In this document: piece after piece, positions 18,147-30,739 of the stretch | Position numbering within the stretch: position 1 is the stretch's first letter | Layout of the letters: the number at the start of each line of letters is the position of its first letter | Assembly: GCF_003987315.1 (NCBI RefSeq) | Contig: NZ_PIPI01000003.1 | Span: 124,001 to 188,000, forward strand | DNA: 64,000 nt | Origin: Aliidiomarina haloalkalitolerans | Lineage (GTDB): Bacteria; Pseudomonadota; Gammaproteobacteria; Enterobacterales; Alteromonadaceae | Direction: 5' to 3' | The notes under the pieces: model-generated | Told to the model about the DNA's origin: nothing | The model's database searches: none | The model's input: the letters and a program-made list of their open reading frames with translations, nothing else | Program-made: the position numbers and the translations under genes

Positions 18147-20249
18147 ATGAGTAAAGCCACAACCGCGCCAACTTCATCGCATTTGGCGCGCATTCCCCTA
18201 ACGAACCTGAAGGGTGTCGGTCCGAAAATGGCCGAGCGCCTTGAGCGTTTGGGTTTGCGCAGTGTGCAAGATGTTCTCCTGCATCTGCCGTCGCGCTATC
18301 AAGATCGCACCAAAATCACACCGATAGCCGCTTTGCGAATGCAAGAATATGCCACCCTCATTGCTGATGTAGTCGATAACCGTGTGCATTTTGGTAAACG
18401 TCGAGCGCTTTTAGTTCGTGTGCGTGACCACTCAGGCGTATTGACCTTGCGTTTTTTCCGTTTCACTGCGGCGCAACAAAATCAGTTTAGTGCGGGCGAA
18501 CGAGTGCACTTGTATGGCGAGGTGCGGCCGGGTCCGACTGGGCCTGAAATGGTGCATCCGGAATGGAAAGTTCTCGCCGATGGCAAAGCGCCATCGTTAG
18601 CTGAGACGTTAACACCGGTTTACCCGACCACCGATGGCGTCCATCAATTGACCTTGCGGCACTTGGTCGAGCAGGCGCTGAGTTACTTAAACAGTGAAAG
18701 CCTTCCGGAGTTACTGCCTGAGTCGTTACGACACGGATTGCCGCAGCTAGCCGAAGCGATACGAGTGCTGCATCAGCCGCCGACGGATGTCGACCAAACC
18801 TTGTTGCTCAATGGCGTACACCCCGCGCAACGGCGTTTAGCGTTAGAAGAGTTACTCGCCCATCAACTGAGCATGCTGCAAGTTCGCCAACAAGCTCAGG
18901 CGGTTAGTGCGGTGTCGTTAGCGCCAGCGCAACGCCTGAAAAAGGAGCTACTAGCGCAGCTGCCGTTTACGCCCACCTCGGCGCAAGCGCGCGTGGTCGC
19001 TGAAGTGGAAGCGGATCTGGCGCAGCCATATCCAATGCTGCGGCTTGTTCAGGGCGACGTTGGCAGTGGGAAAACCTTAGTGGCTGCCCTAGTTGCATTG
19101 GCAGCTATTGAAGCGGGGTATCAAGTGGCTTTGATGGCACCGACTGAACTGCTTGCCGAACAGCACGCGCAAAGCTTTGCCATGTGGTTTGAACCTATGG
19201 GTATTCAGGTGGGGTGGCTGGCTGGGAAAAGCAAAGGGAAGGCGCGCGAAGCGACATTACAGGCGTTAGCCCAGGGTGACATCCAACTGGTCGTCGGTAC
19301 CCATGCGCTTTTCCAAGAGGCGGTGCAGTTTAAAAACCTTGCGTTGGTGATTATTGACGAGCAACATCGTTTTGGTGTTCATCAACGGCTTGCTCTGCGC
19401 CAAAAAGGTGAGCAACTTGGCCAGCATCCGCACCAACTCGTCATGACTGCTACACCGATACCAAGGACGTTAGCCATGACTGCTTATGCGGATTTAGCGA
19501 CCTCGGTGATTGATGAACTGCCACCCGGACGGACACCCGTGCAAACCGTGGCGATACCAGACACTCGTCGCGACCAAGTGATCGAGCGTTTGCGCGGCGC
19601 AGTCGCCGATGAAGGTCGGCAAGTGTATTGGGTGTGTACACTTATTGAGGAGTCTGATGTATTGCAATGTCAGGCTGCCGAAGACACGGCACGGTACTTA
19701 CAGGAAACCTTGCCGAACGTACGCATCGGTTTGGTACATGGGCGCATGAAAGCCGCGGAAAAAGAGCAAGTCATGCAAGCCTTTAAGGCCCATGAATTGG
19801 ACTTGTTGGTGGCAACAACCGTAATTGAAGTTGGTGTCGACGTGCCAAATGCCAGTTTAATGATTATTGAGAATCCCGAGCGTTTGGGGTTAGCTCAATT
19901 ACACCAACTCCGCGGTCGCGTTGGTCGCGGCTCGGTGGCGAGTCATTGTGTGTTGTTATATAAATCGCCGTTATCACAACAGGCAACTGAGCGTTTAAAT
20001 GTGCTGCGTGAGAGCAATGATGGCTTTGTAATTGCCGAGCGAGATCTCGAATTACGTGGGCCAGGTGAGCTACTTGGGGCGCGGCAGACGGGTTTAGTGC
20101 AGATGAAAGTGGCTGACTTAACCCGCGATGCCGATTTATTGCCGCAGATTCGCCAGCTCGCGCAGCGGCTTTTCACTGACTACCCGGCACAAAGCGACGC
20201 ATTAATGCAACGGTGGTTGCCCGATCGCGAGCGTTACGCACAAGTGTAA
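18147..20249 (+). CDS. recG: ATP-dependent DNA helicase RecG
   Basis: Branch-migration helicase that remodels stalled forks and Holliday junctions. It is 700 residues (E. coli 693). The N-terminal wedge region has LKGVGPKMAERLERLG and LPSRYQDRT, then come Walker A GDVGSGKT (near residue 303), the DEQH box (VIIDEQHRFGV), TATPIPRT and the C-terminal QLRGRVGRG motif VI. In E. coli recG follows spoT-trmH; here ridA, nhaC and the GNAT-nitrilase gene lie between. Confidence 0.96.
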   Translation: MSKATTAPTSSHLARIPLTNLKGVGPKMAERLERLGLRSVQDVLLHLPSRYQDRTKITPIAALRMQEYATLIADVVDNRVHFGKRRALLVRVRDHSGVLTLRFFRFTAAQQNQFSAGERVHLYGEVRPGPTGPEMVHPEWKVLADGKAPSLAETLTPVYPTTDGVHQLTLRHLVEQALSYLNSESLPELLPESLRHGLPQLAEAIRVLHQPPTDVDQTLLLNGVHPAQRRLALEELLAHQLSMLQVRQQAQAVSAVSLAPAQRLKKELLAQLPFTPTSAQARVVAEVEADLAQPYPMLRLVQGDVGSGKTLVAALVALAAIEAGYQVALMAPTELLAEQHAQSFAMWFEPMGIQVGWLAGKSKGKAREATLQALAQGDIQLVVGTHALFQEAVQFKNLALVIIDEQHRFGVHQRLALRQKGEQLGQHPHQLVMTATPIPRTLAMTAYADLATSVIDELPPGRTPVQTVAIPDTRRDQVIERLRGAVADEGRQVYWVCTLIEESDVLQCQAAEDTARYLQETLPNVRIGLVHGRMKAAEKEQVMQAFKAHELDLLVATTVIEVGVDVPNASLMIIENPERLGLAQLHQLRGRVGRGSVASHCVLLYKSPLSQQATERLNVLRESNDGFVIAERDLELRGPGELLGARQTGLVQMKVADLTRDADLLPQIRQLAQRLFTDYPAQSDALMQRWLPDRERYAQV

Positions 20250-20275
20250 CTTGAGGTTGACTCGTCTACCCCAGA

Positions 20276-20300
20276 AAAGTCGGCTAAAAGTGCCGATTTT
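20276..20300 (+). terminator. Probable terminator after recG
   Basis: AAAGTCGGC (20276-20284) pairs with GCCGATTTT (20292-20300), with one G-T wobble and a 7-base loop, so the stem's 3' arm ends in T's. It lies about 27 bases after recG. Confidence 0.5.
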
Positions 20301-20322
20301 AAGGCCAGAACACGGTATTCTA

Positions 20323-20351
20323 TTGGGCAATTCGCTCCCATCGTTTACACT
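20323..20351 (+). promoter_or_regulatory. Possible promoter for the ubiE-tat run
   Basis: TTGGGC (20323-20328) and TACACT (20346-20351) are 17 bases apart, with the -10 about 30 bases before ubiE. The match to consensus is only fair. Confidence 0.4.
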
Positions 20352-20382
20352 AAGCATGAATTTGACGTAGTAGGCATTCCCT

Positions 20383-21150
20383 ATGGAAAAAGATATGAAC
20401 AAAGCGCAAGACGACAGCACGCATTTTGGCTTCAAAACCGTTGCGAAAGAGCAAAAAGCAAACATGGTTGCCGGTGTGTTTCACTCAGTCGCGGGCAAAT
20501 ACGACCTGATGAACGACGTGATGTCGTTTGGCATTCACCGTTTGTGGAAACGCTATACCATTGACTGCAGCGGCGTGCGTCCTGGCCAAAAGGTCTTAGA
20601 CTTAGCCGGGGGTACCGGTGACTTAGCTGCTAAGTTTGCGCGTATTGTTGGGCCGACAGGTGAAGTTGTTTTAGCAGATATTAACGATTCAATGCTGCGG
20701 GTCGGTCGCGACAAGCTGCGCGACATGGGAATTGTCGGCAATGTTAGCTATGTTCAGGCAGACGCGGAAAAACTCCCGTTTGAAGACAACACGTTTGACC
20801 TCATTACCATCGCTTTTGGTTTACGTAACGTTACCGACAAGGACGCTGCATTGCGTTCTATGTTGCGGGTATTAAAGCCTGGTGGCCGATTACTGGTTTT
20901 AGAGTTCTCCAAGCCGGAAGCAGAGATGCTCTCAAAGGCATATGACCTTTATTCATTCCACATCATGCCGCGTATGGGTGAGTTTATTGCCAAAGACAAA
21001 GACAGTTATCAATATCTAGCTGAGTCGATCCGCATGCATCCGGATCAAGAAACTCTGAAAGGCATGATGACCGAAGCTGGCTTTGAAAACGTTGAGTACC
21101 ACAACTTAACCGGTGGTATTGTGGCCCTGCATCGTGGGTTCAAATTTTAA
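20383..21150 (+). CDS. ubiE: Ubiquinone/menaquinone C-methyltransferase
   Basis: SAM-dependent methylase adding the C-methyl group in ubiquinone (and, where present, menaquinone) synthesis. It is 255 residues (E. coli 251). [19 protein letters not shown], the SAM site [20 protein letters not shown]-like [15 protein letters not shown] and the [12 protein letters not shown] motif are diagnostic. ATG 20383 has AGG upstream; ATG 20395 is a possible alternative. It overlaps ubiJ by one base, starting a tight ubi-tat run. Confidence 0.96.
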   Translation: MEKDMNKAQDDSTHFGFKTVAKEQKANMVAGVFHSVAGKYDLMNDVMSFGIHRLWKRYTIDCSGVRPGQKVLDLAGGTGDLAAKFARIVGPTGEVVLADINDSMLRVGRDKLRDMGIVGNVSYVQADAEKLPFEDNTFDLITIAFGLRNVTDKDAALRSMLRVLKPGGRLLVLEFSKPEAEMLSKAYDLYSFHIMPRMGEFIAKDKDSYQYLAESIRMHPDQETLKGMMTEAGFENVEYHNLTGGIVALHRGFKF

Positions 21151-21752
21151 TGACCGTGATGCAAGTTCTTCGGGCAAGTGCTGAGCGCACTTTGAACCTT
21201 GGGTTAGCCAATGACCCGGGAGCTGTGCAGCGACTGCAACCGTTGCGTGGTAAGTGCTTTCGTTTACAAGCGAAGGGCTTACCTGAACCGGTCACGATTC
21301 TCTTTCTGAGTGATCGGGTGCATTTAATGGGCCCAGACTATGAAGTAGTCGACTGCGCAGTCACCACGACCTTGAGTGACCTGCCGAAGTTAAGCGATAC
21401 CAGCAATGTCACCAAGATGCTGCAAACTGGGCAAATCGAGATCGTCGGAGACCCAGTGCTGGCCCAGCAAGCCGCGCAGGTGTTTTTGCAGTTGAATGTC
21501 GACTGGGAAGAATTTGTCGCCAATCATTTGGGCGATGTGCCCGGTTATTTGGTCGGCCAGGCGATGACCAAAATCGCAGCCCTGCGGCCGCCGAAAGGGG
21601 CGCTTCAGGACCGTGTGCAAGCCTTCTTAACAGAGGAGCTGCGGGTTGCTGTGCACCCTTTAGAAAAAGCCATACTGGCCGATGATCTGCGTGACTTAGA
21701 ACGCAAAATAAAACAACTTGAAGCGCGCATTGCAGCGCGTGAACAAGCATAG
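21150..21752 (+). CDS. ubiJ: Ubiquinone biosynthesis accessory factor UbiJ
   Basis: SCP2-domain lipid-binding protein that, with UbiK, scaffolds the aerobic ubiquinone (Ubi) complex. It is 200 residues (E. coli 201). The N-terminal SCP2 fold (about 20-125) has the [29 protein letters not shown] segment, and the C-terminal helix (about 170-200) is coiled-coil-like. Its start codon overlaps the ubiE stop (TAATG), and ubiB follows after 14 bases, the standard order. Confidence 0.93.
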   Translation: MTVMQVLRASAERTLNLGLANDPGAVQRLQPLRGKCFRLQAKGLPEPVTILFLSDRVHLMGPDYEVVDCAVTTTLSDLPKLSDTSNVTKMLQTGQIEIVGDPVLAQQAAQVFLQLNVDWEEFVANHLGDVPGYLVGQAMTKIAALRPPKGALQDRVQAFLTEELRVAVHPLEKAILADDLRDLERKIKQLEARIAAREQA

Positions 21753-21766
21753 GAGCAGGCAGCAAG

Positions 21767-23398
21767 GTGCGTGGATTCCGCTTTTACAAGATACTCAGCA
21801 CACTCATGCGCTACGGCTTAGACGACATGATCCCACGCCGTTGGTTGCCATGGTATGTGCGGGCGGTCCGCCGTTCAGCGTTTTGGTTGCGTAATCGCCA
21901 TCGTGATAAGTCGGTCGGCGAACGCTTGCGTTTAGCCCTCGAAGAGCTTGGTCCGGTTTACGTCAAGTTAGGGCAGATGCTGTCGACGCGACAGGACCTG
22001 CTCGATGCCGACATGATCGTGCAACTGTCGATGTTGCAAGACCGCGTGCCACCATTCTCGGGTGAGCACGCCCAAACTATTATTGAAAAAGCGCTCGGTA
22101 TTCAGAGTATTACTGACGTATTCGAAGAGTTTGACGTGCAGCCGCTGGCCTCAGCCTCTATCGCACAAGTGCATACAGCCGTTCTGAAAGAGCCTGCTGG
22201 TCGACAAGTGGTGGTAAAAGTTCTGCGTCCAGGCATCAATAAAACAATCGATGCCGACCTAGAATTGATGGAGGCGGTAGCGCGTTTAGCCGCTCGTTAT
22301 TTACCCGATGGTCGTCGCCTAAAGCCGGTTGAAGTCATTAACGAGTATCGCAAAACTCTCTATAACGAGCTGAGTCTTGACCGTGAAGCGGCCAACGCAA
22401 TTCAGTTACGGCGCAATTTCACCGACTCAGAATTACTTTATATTCCAGAAGTGTATAGCAGCTACACCCGCCCGAATGTCATGGTGATGGAACGGATTTA
22501 TGGTATTCCAGTCAATGACGTTGAGCGACTGAAAGCCAACAACATCGACTTGAAAGTGTTGGCTGAACGCGGAGTTGAAGTCTTCTTTACGCAAGTATTT
22601 CGCGACAGCTTCTTCCATGCCGACATGCACCCCGGAAATATCTTTGTCGACCCAGACTCGGGGGCGAGTCCCCGCTATTTAGCCGTCGACTTCGGTATTG
22701 TGGGAACCTTAAATCGTGAAGACAAACGTTACCTTGCAGCTAACTTCATTGCCTTTTTCAATCGTGATTATCGCAAAGTAGCGGAATTACATATCGATTC
22801 TGGTTGGGTGCCGGACTCGGTCAATGTCGAAGAGTTCGAATCAGCGATTCGCACGGTTTGTGAGCCGATTTTCGAGAAGCCGTTGGCGGAAATCTCGTTT
22901 GCGCATGTGCTGCTGAACCTATTCAATACTGCTCGCCGCTTTGATATGGAAGTGCAGCCACAACTAGTGCTGTTACAAAAAACGCTGTTATATGTTGAAG
23001 GGCTTGGTCGCCAACTCTACCCGCAACTCGACTTGTGGAAAACAGCGAAGCCGTACCTCGAACGTTGGATGCAGGAGCAAATCGGTTGGCGAGCCTTATT
23101 GCGCAATGTCAAAGAACAGGCACCTTATTGGGCGGAAAAGCTGCCGGAAATGCCTGGCTTGTTGTACGATACATTGCAACAGATGCAAAAAGGTGGCCGC
23201 AAACAACGTGAGTGGGCGCAGCAATTTTTGCAACATCAACGCAAAACCGCAGTCAGTCGCTGGTGGAGCTTGCTTGCCGCAAGCCTTTCGGTATCGGCAG
23301 CGGCATTTATTATTACGGACCAGCAGCTTTGGTTAACCGTTCCAACCGCAACATTAGCAGCGGTGGGTTGGCTACAAGCCTGGTGGTCGCGACCTTAA
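21767..23398 (+). CDS. ubiB: Ubiquinone biosynthesis regulatory ATPase UbiB
   Basis: Atypical kinase-like ATPase (543 residues; E. coli 546) needed for ubiquinone synthesis. It has the UbiB-specific K-x-G-Q motif ([14 protein letters not shown]), an Ala-rich loop replacing the glycine loop ([11 protein letters not shown]), the DMHPGN catalytic segment, DFG in VDFGIVG, and two C-terminal hydrophobic helices (about 500-540) anchoring it to the membrane. The start is GTG 21767, with AGGAG/GCAAGG upstream. tatA follows closely. Confidence 0.96.
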   Translation: MRGFRFYKILSTLMRYGLDDMIPRRWLPWYVRAVRRSAFWLRNRHRDKSVGERLRLALEELGPVYVKLGQMLSTRQDLLDADMIVQLSMLQDRVPPFSGEHAQTIIEKALGIQSITDVFEEFDVQPLASASIAQVHTAVLKEPAGRQVVVKVLRPGINKTIDADLELMEAVARLAARYLPDGRRLKPVEVINEYRKTLYNELSLDREAANAIQLRRNFTDSELLYIPEVYSSYTRPNVMVMERIYGIPVNDVERLKANNIDLKVLAERGVEVFFTQVFRDSFFHADMHPGNIFVDPDSGASPRYLAVDFGIVGTLNREDKRYLAANFIAFFNRDYRKVAELHIDSGWVPDSVNVEEFESAIRTVCEPIFEKPLAEISFAHVLLNLFNTARRFDMEVQPQLVLLQKTLLYVEGLGRQLYPQLDLWKTAKPYLERWMQEQIGWRALLRNVKEQAPYWAEKLPEMPGLLYDTLQQMQKGGRKQREWAQQFLQHQRKTAVSRWWSLLAASLSVSAAAFIITDQQLWLTVPTATLAAVGWLQAWWSRP

Positions 23399-23422
23399 TC
23401 GGTTTATTTGAGGAGTTTAAGC

Positions 23423-23650
23423 ATGGGTGGCATTGGCATTTGGCAAGTTCTCATGGTGCTGTTAATTATCGTCATTTTATTCGGCGGTAAACGATTACGT
23501 ACGCTTGGTTCTGACCTTGGCACAGCGATTAAAGGCTTCAAGAAAGAAATGAATGAAGACGATAAGAAGGCCAATGGCGAGGTGATTGAGCATCAGCGTG
23601 AAGCCAAAGAAGACGAAAAAACGACTGAAAAACAGAAAGATAAGCAGTAA
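23423..23650 (+). CDS. tatA: Twin-arginine translocase subunit TatA
   Basis: Small pore-forming Tat subunit, 75 residues. [21 protein letters not shown] forms the single N-terminal membrane helix, followed by the [13 protein letters not shown] hinge and amphipathic helix and a charged Lys/Glu-rich tail. ATG 23423 has TGAGGAG upstream and gives the canonical start; a frame 5 codons longer exists. It is in one operon with tatB and tatC. Confidence 0.95.
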   Translation: MGGIGIWQVLMVLLIIVILFGGKRLRTLGSDLGTAIKGFKKEMNEDDKKANGEVIEHQREAKEDEKTTEKQKDKQ

Positions 23651-23658
23651 GTTTCGCT

Positions 23659-24006
23659 ATGTTTGATATTGGCTTCTGGGAACTTCTCATGATCGCTGTC
23701 ATTGGCCTCGTTGTGTTGGGGCCAGAGCGACTGCCGGGCGCAATTCGGTCAGTACAGCGCACGATTGCGAAAGTGCGGGCGTTCGGCAGCAAAATGGAAG
23801 CCGAGATTAATCATGAGCTGCGCGTCAAGGAGCTACATGAGCATCTCAAGCAAATTGAAGCGACGGATGATCTCGACAAGCTTTCCCCAGAACTCAAGCG
23901 CTCGTTGAAGGAACTTCAAGACGCTGCCGCGTCTGTGCAACACCCTTACGCCAAAGAGCAAGAGCAAGTCGAAGAGCAGAAGAGCAGTAAGGATAAAGGC
24001 GAATGA
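23659..24006 (+). CDS. tatB: Twin-arginine translocase subunit TatB
   Basis: TatB (115 residues) recognises Tat substrates together with Tat[27 protein letters not shown] is the hallmark N-terminal helix with the conserved Glu and the G-P hinge; a long amphipathic helix and charged tail follow. It starts 8 bases after tatA and overlaps tatC by 4 bases (ATGA). Confidence 0.95.
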   Translation: MFDIGFWELLMIAVIGLVVLGPERLPGAIRSVQRTIAKVRAFGSKMEAEINHELRVKELHEHLKQIEATDDLDKLSPELKRSLKELQDAAASVQHPYAKEQEQVEEQKSSKDKGE

Positions 24007-24740
24007 GTAGCCCAACCGGTTTACTAGACCACCTCGCAGATTTACGCGCGACATTGCTGCGTAGTGTCAGTGTCGTCCTAGTGATCTTCTTAAGCCTTAT
24101 CTATTTTGCCCGTGACCTCTACCGCTGGTTGGCTGATCCCCTAATGGCGCACTTGCCAGAAGGGGCCAGTATGATTGCCACGGATGTCGGCGCGCCTTTT
24201 TTTGCACCGTTCAAGCTCACTTTAGTGGTTGCGATTCTGGTCGCCATCCCGTTTCTATTGCATCAAATCTGGCGCTTTATTGCGCCGGGTTTGTATCAGC
24301 ATGAGAAGCGTCTCGTCGCACCGCTGCTCATTAGTAGCAGCTTACTTTTTTATGGCGGTATCGCCTTTGCCTACTATGTCGTATTGCCGTTAGCGTTTGG
24401 TTTCTTCACGACCATGGCACCAGAAGGCATTACCATTGCGACCGACATTTCCAGTTATCTAGACTTTGTGTTGAAAATCTTCTTTGCGTTTGGTATCGCT
24501 TTTGAAATTCCCGTCGCCATTCTTTTGTTGTGTTGGAGTGGGGTGGTAACGCCAGAACAATTACGCGCCAAGCGAGCTTATGTCATTGTCGGGGTTTTTA
24601 TTGTCGGCATGCTGTTAACGCCGCCTGATGTTATTTCCCAAACCTTACTTGCGATACCCATGTGGTTACTGTATGAGTTAGGTATTGTGCTTTCGCGTTT
24701 TTATGTGCGCAAACCACCAGAAGAGGGAACAGAAGCATGA
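24003..24740 (+). CDS. tatC: Twin-arginine translocase subunit TatC
   Basis: Six-helix receptor of the Tat pathway that binds the twin-arginine signal. The 245-residue protein has [16 protein letters not shown] (the conserved L-x-E/D-L-R-x-R-L N-terminal motif), [38 protein letters not shown], and the periplasmic-loop Glu region. It overlaps tatB upstream and a small exported-protein gene downstream, each by 4 bases. Confidence 0.96.
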   Translation: MSSPTGLLDHLADLRATLLRSVSVVLVIFLSLIYFARDLYRWLADPLMAHLPEGASMIATDVGAPFFAPFKLTLVVAILVAIPFLLHQIWRFIAPGLYQHEKRLVAPLLISSSLLFYGGIAFAYYVVLPLAFGFFTTMAPEGITIATDISSYLDFVLKIFFAFGIAFEIPVAILLLCWSGVVTPEQLRAKRAYVIVGVFIVGMLLTPPDVISQTLLAIPMWLLYELGIVLSRFYVRKPPEEGTEA

Positions 24741-25465
24741 AATTCTTCCATTACACAGCGTTGAGTCTAACTGCTCTCGGCCTCACTGCACTGATGTCGA
24801 CGTCTGCAGCGCAGGCACAAGGCCGACCAGCGGCAAATGATAACCAAAATCAGAGCCTCGCAAACCAACTGCGTGTCTGTGCGGCGATAACCGGCAGTAC
24901 CGAGCGTTTGCAATGTTTCGATAGTCTTGCAGCGCGCCTTGAGGGTGACGACCAAACTCGCGGTGCAGCAGCAGCGAGCCGTGGCCAAGCGCGAGCGGCT
25001 GAGGCTCGCCTGCAAGGCATTCAGCAACGTGAAGCAGCCCATGCGGAACGTGATGCACGAGCCGCTGAGCGCGAAGTACGCGAAGAAGAGCGCGGCTCCA
25101 CAGGTGCAGCACAACGTGATGAAGCACTGCGACAAGCTGAAGCTCGAGCGGCTGAAGCAGAAGCGCGAGCACGGGCTGCAGAAGCACGTGAGGCTCAACG
25201 TCGGGCGGAAGCCGAAGAGCGGCAACGTCGCGAACCACCGAGCGAAAAAACCTATTATGAAGTTGTTGATGTTTGGCAAAATCCGGCAGGCCTGCAACGC
25301 ATGCGCATGGACAACGGACAAGTCTGGATGCAACTAAGCTCGGCTGATCGGGTGCAAATTCGTGAAGGACAGCGCTACTTTATCGAGCCTGGGCGTGTCG
25401 GCAATAGCTTCTTCATTGGCGCTGATGGCAGCAATCGCCGTATGCGTGTGCAGTTACAAAGATAG
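24737..25465 (+). CDS. Unknown secreted coiled-coil protein, translationally coupled to tatC
   Basis: Not recognised. A 242-residue exported protein: signal peptide with likely cleavage after AQA (about residue 28); a short module with two cysteines spaced by 13 residues ([21 protein letters not shown], a C-x-I...R-L-x-C-F/Y-D pattern also seen near the N-terminus of several envelope proteins); a long Ala/Arg/Glu-rich coiled coil (about 75-170); and a C-terminal beta-rich domain (about 172-242). The C-terminal domain has V-x-D-V-W...[13 protein letters not shown] and [17 protein letters not shown], resembling a small SH3/OB-like barrel. Its ATG overlaps the tatC stop (ATGA). A periplasmic envelope role is inferred only from the signal and context. 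Confidence 0.75.
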   Translation: MKFFHYTALSLTALGLTALMSTSAAQAQGRPAANDNQNQSLANQLRVCAAITGSTERLQCFDSLAARLEGDDQTRGAAAASRGQARAAEARLQGIQQREAAHAERDARAAEREVREEERGSTGAAQRDEALRQAEARAAEAEARARAAEAREAQRRAEAEERQRREPPSEKTYYEVVDVWQNPAGLQRMRMDNGQVWMQLSSADRVQIREGQRYFIEPGRVGNSFFIGADGSNRRMRVQLQR

Positions 25466-25473
25466 GCCCTGCG

Positions 25474-26275
25474 GTGAATTGGACGGACGTCGGCGTTAAC
25501 CTTACCGCAAGCTCGTTATTGCCGCAGGCCGCTGACGTTCTTGCTGCCGCTTGTGCGGCAGATGTCCGTCGCTGCGTTTTAATTGGTACCTCACTTCAAA
25601 CCAGCGTACAAGCGAGCGAACTAGCCAACGCATTCGCTGGCTGCATTAGTACCGCTGGCGTGCACCCGCACGATGCCGCTGAAGTTAGCCAGCAACATCC
25701 CGATTTTATTCGTCAACTTCATGCACTCGCGCAATTGCCGCAAGTGCGAGCTATTGGCGAGTGTGGCTTAGACTACAATCGCAACTACTCACCGCCTGAC
25801 ATTCAACGCAACGTCTTTGCGGCACAACTCGAGTTAGCCGTCGAGTTGCAACTGCCGGTGTACTTGCATGAGCGCGAGGCAATTGGTGACCAGCTTACCA
25901 TTTTAGATCGGTATCTTGACCGTTTGCCGGCAGCGATCGCCCATTGTTTTACGGGCACAAGCTATGAACTTGCGGCCTATCAAGAGCGTGGGTTGTACAT
26001 TGGGGTGACCGGCTGGGTTTGTGATGAAAGGCGTGGTGCCGAGTTACAAGCGGCAGTGCCGAACATAGCGCCGGATAAGCTGTTATTAGAAACCGATGCG
26101 CCCTATTTAATGCCGCGTAATATTCGTCCACGACCAAAAACACGCAACAACACGCCAGCTAATATTCCGTGGGTAGCAGAGCAGGTTGCCGCCCTGCGGC
26201 AGGTCTCTGTGGCGGAGCTTGCTTTGCAAACCACCGCTAATGCGCAGCGCCTATTCGGTGCATGGGAGGCTGCGG

Positions 26276-26286
<11 letters not shown>
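25474..26286 (+). CDS. tatD: TatD-family metal-dependent DNase
   Basis: TIM-barrel hydrolase (270 residues) related to E. coli TatD, a 3'-5' exonuclease involved in DNA repair and quality control. Metal-binding residues are visible in GVHPHDA, GECGLDYNRN, the HERE segment and HCFTG, plus LLLETDAPYLMPR near the end. The N-terminal metal site, usually N-x-H, is N-L-T here (VGVNLTASSL), as in TatD proper. The start is GTG 25474. It overlaps the next gene by 11 bases. Confidence 0.92.
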
Positions 26287-29129
<2,843 letters not shown>

Positions 29130-29164
29130 GCAGGCAACTTTAATCAGAGAGTTCATTCGAATGT

Positions 29165-29198
29165 CGCCAGGCCGCTAACAGCGACTTGGCGCTTTCAA
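29165..29198 (+). terminator. Possible terminator after hemB
   Basis: An imperfect 12-bp hairpin (arms 29165-29176 and 29180-29191, with one A-C mismatch, one G-T wobble and a 3-base loop) is followed by CTTTCAATT. The T tract is poor. Confidence 0.4.
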
Positions 29199-29208
29199 TT
29201 CTGACCAG

Positions 29209-30714
29209 CTAGCGTTGCCTGTTTACAGAATCGGTCAGCAAGGCTAGGCCACCAAATTGCTCCTGCCACGCCACTTCACTGTCGTACAAACTTTGTAAGT
29301 AGGGATTCGTCGCCATAAAATCTGGGGCAAATTGCAGCCGAATTTCATCACCTTCGATTTCAATGTGTGCTTCGGCAATCATCTCGTCATTACGGCGCTG
29401 ACAAGCTAAAACAGCTAAGCGCAGCAAACGGCTTAGGCGAGCAAGAGATTGATAGTCAGGTAAGCTTTCCGGCTGTTCATCGTCGTCAATTATCCCTGAC
29501 ACTGAGCTAATCAAGGCTAACAAATACTCTCGCTGACGTTGTGTGAAACCGGGCAAATTACTATTGGCCAACAAGTAATGACCGTGGCTGCTGGCGTGCT
29601 GGTAGCTCAAGGCTAAGCCAATCTCGTGTAAATAACTCGCTGCTCGCAATAGGGCACCGACGTCTTCGCCAGAGATATCGCACCAACCGCTCGGGGTTTT
29701 GCTGTAATACTCTAATGCGACGCGTTTTACCCGTTGTGCTTGCTGCAGGTCAAGATGATAGGACTGAACCAGGCTCTCGAGTGTACGAAGTTGCACATCG
29801 GGGTGTTGCAGCTCTTCCAGCATGCTGTAAACCAAGCCTTCACGTAAAGCACCTTCAGTGGCTTCAACCGTGGTGATATGTAATGCGCGGAATAAGCCAA
29901 TCAAAATACACAAACCGGAGACAAATGTCGGTTTGCGACTGTCTTTTAAGCCATGCACATTGAGTTTGTCGAAGTGCCCATGCTGAATAGTTTCTTGTAA
30001 CAACTGCTCGAGCCAAACCAGCGTAAAACGTTCCGGTAACCGTCTTACCGTTGCAATCTCTTGCAGTGCTTTAAACGTACCAGATGCACCTAGAACCACG
30101 TCCCAGCCATGTTCCTGATACGCGGCAGCATGTTCGCTCACAATGTCTTCAACGGCGGCAATAGCTGCGTTACAGTTTTCACTGGTGACACTGCCGTCGG
30201 CGAAATAACGTGTGACCCAGGTCACGCAACCCATATCGAGACTGCGTAAGATAGTGGCAGTGAAGCCATGACCTAGTGCTAATTCTGTGCTTGCTCCGCC
30301 AATATCAATGGCTAACAAACGGCCGTGGTGTGCGGTCGTGTGGGCGATACCTTGATAGATGGTTGCTGCTTCTTCGGCACCAGAGATAATTCGTAACGGA
30401 TGACCGAGTGTGCTGCGAACCTGCTCGAGAAATGGGTCGTTGGCTTGTAGTTTTCGCAACGTGGCCGTACCGACTGCGGTGATGTTCTCGGGTGCAATAT
30501 CGCGAACGCGATCAGCAAAAATCGCCAAGCAGTCAAGCGCTCGTTGGCGTGCTTCGGCGGACAAACTGCCGTCATCTTGTAAGCCACTGGCCAGACGGAC
30601 TTTACGTCGGATTTTGGAAACGACTTGAACGGAACCAGCGACCACACGCACAACCAGCATGTGGAAGCTGTTTGAGCCTAAATCGATGGCTGCATAATAA
30701 TCTTTTGAACGCAT
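29209..30714 (-). CDS. gppA: Exopolyphosphatase / guanosine pentaphosphate phosphatase
   Basis: Ppx/GppA phosphatase (501 residues) with the actin-like ATPase fold. The N-terminus YYAAIDLGSNSFHMLVVRVVAGSVQ, DIGGASTEL and the GASGTFKALQE segment resemble E. coli GppA, and the location beside rhlB, divergent from trxA-rho, is exactly that of gppA in E. coli. It should convert pppGpp to ppGpp and may also trim polyphosphate. An HD-like C-terminal helical domain (about 310-480) is present. It lies 25 bases after rhlB. Whether polyphosphate or pppGpp is the main substrate cannot be decided here. Confidence 0.88.
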   Translation of the reverse strand: MRSKDYYAAIDLGSNSFHMLVVRVVAGSVQVVSKIRRKVRLASGLQDDGSLSAEARQRALDCLAIFADRVRDIAPENITAVGTATLRKLQANDPFLEQVRSTLGHPLRIISGAEEAATIYQGIAHTTAHHGRLLAIDIGGASTELALGHGFTATILRSLDMGCVTWVTRYFADGSVTSENCNAAIAAVEDIVSEHAAAYQEHGWDVVLGASGTFKALQEIATVRRLPERFTLVWLEQLLQETIQHGHFDKLNVHGLKDSRKPTFVSGLCILIGLFRALHITTVEATEGALREGLVYSMLEELQHPDVQLRTLESLVQSYHLDLQQAQRVKRVALEYYSKTPSGWCDISGEDVGALLRAASYLHEIGLALSYQHASSHGHYLLANSNLPGFTQRQREYLLALISSVSGIIDDDEQPESLPDYQSLARLSRLLRLAVLACQRRNDEMIAEAHIEIEGDEIRLQFAPDFMATNPYLQSLYDSEVAWQEQFGGLALLTDSVNRQR

Positions 30715-30739
30715 CGGTTAGGCTCCTTTCCTTGGGAAC

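Noticed and set aside
24767-25333. Long open frames on the minus strand (151-188 codons)
   Set aside because: They mirror the Ala/Arg/Glu-rich coiled-coil gene on the plus strand, whose biased codons remove stops on the other strand. No ribosome site and no recognisable protein; the plus-strand gene has a signal peptide and is coupled to tatC.
30312-30653. 113-codon frame within gppA in another phase
   Set aside because: It shares the strand of gppA but is out of frame and has no family features.
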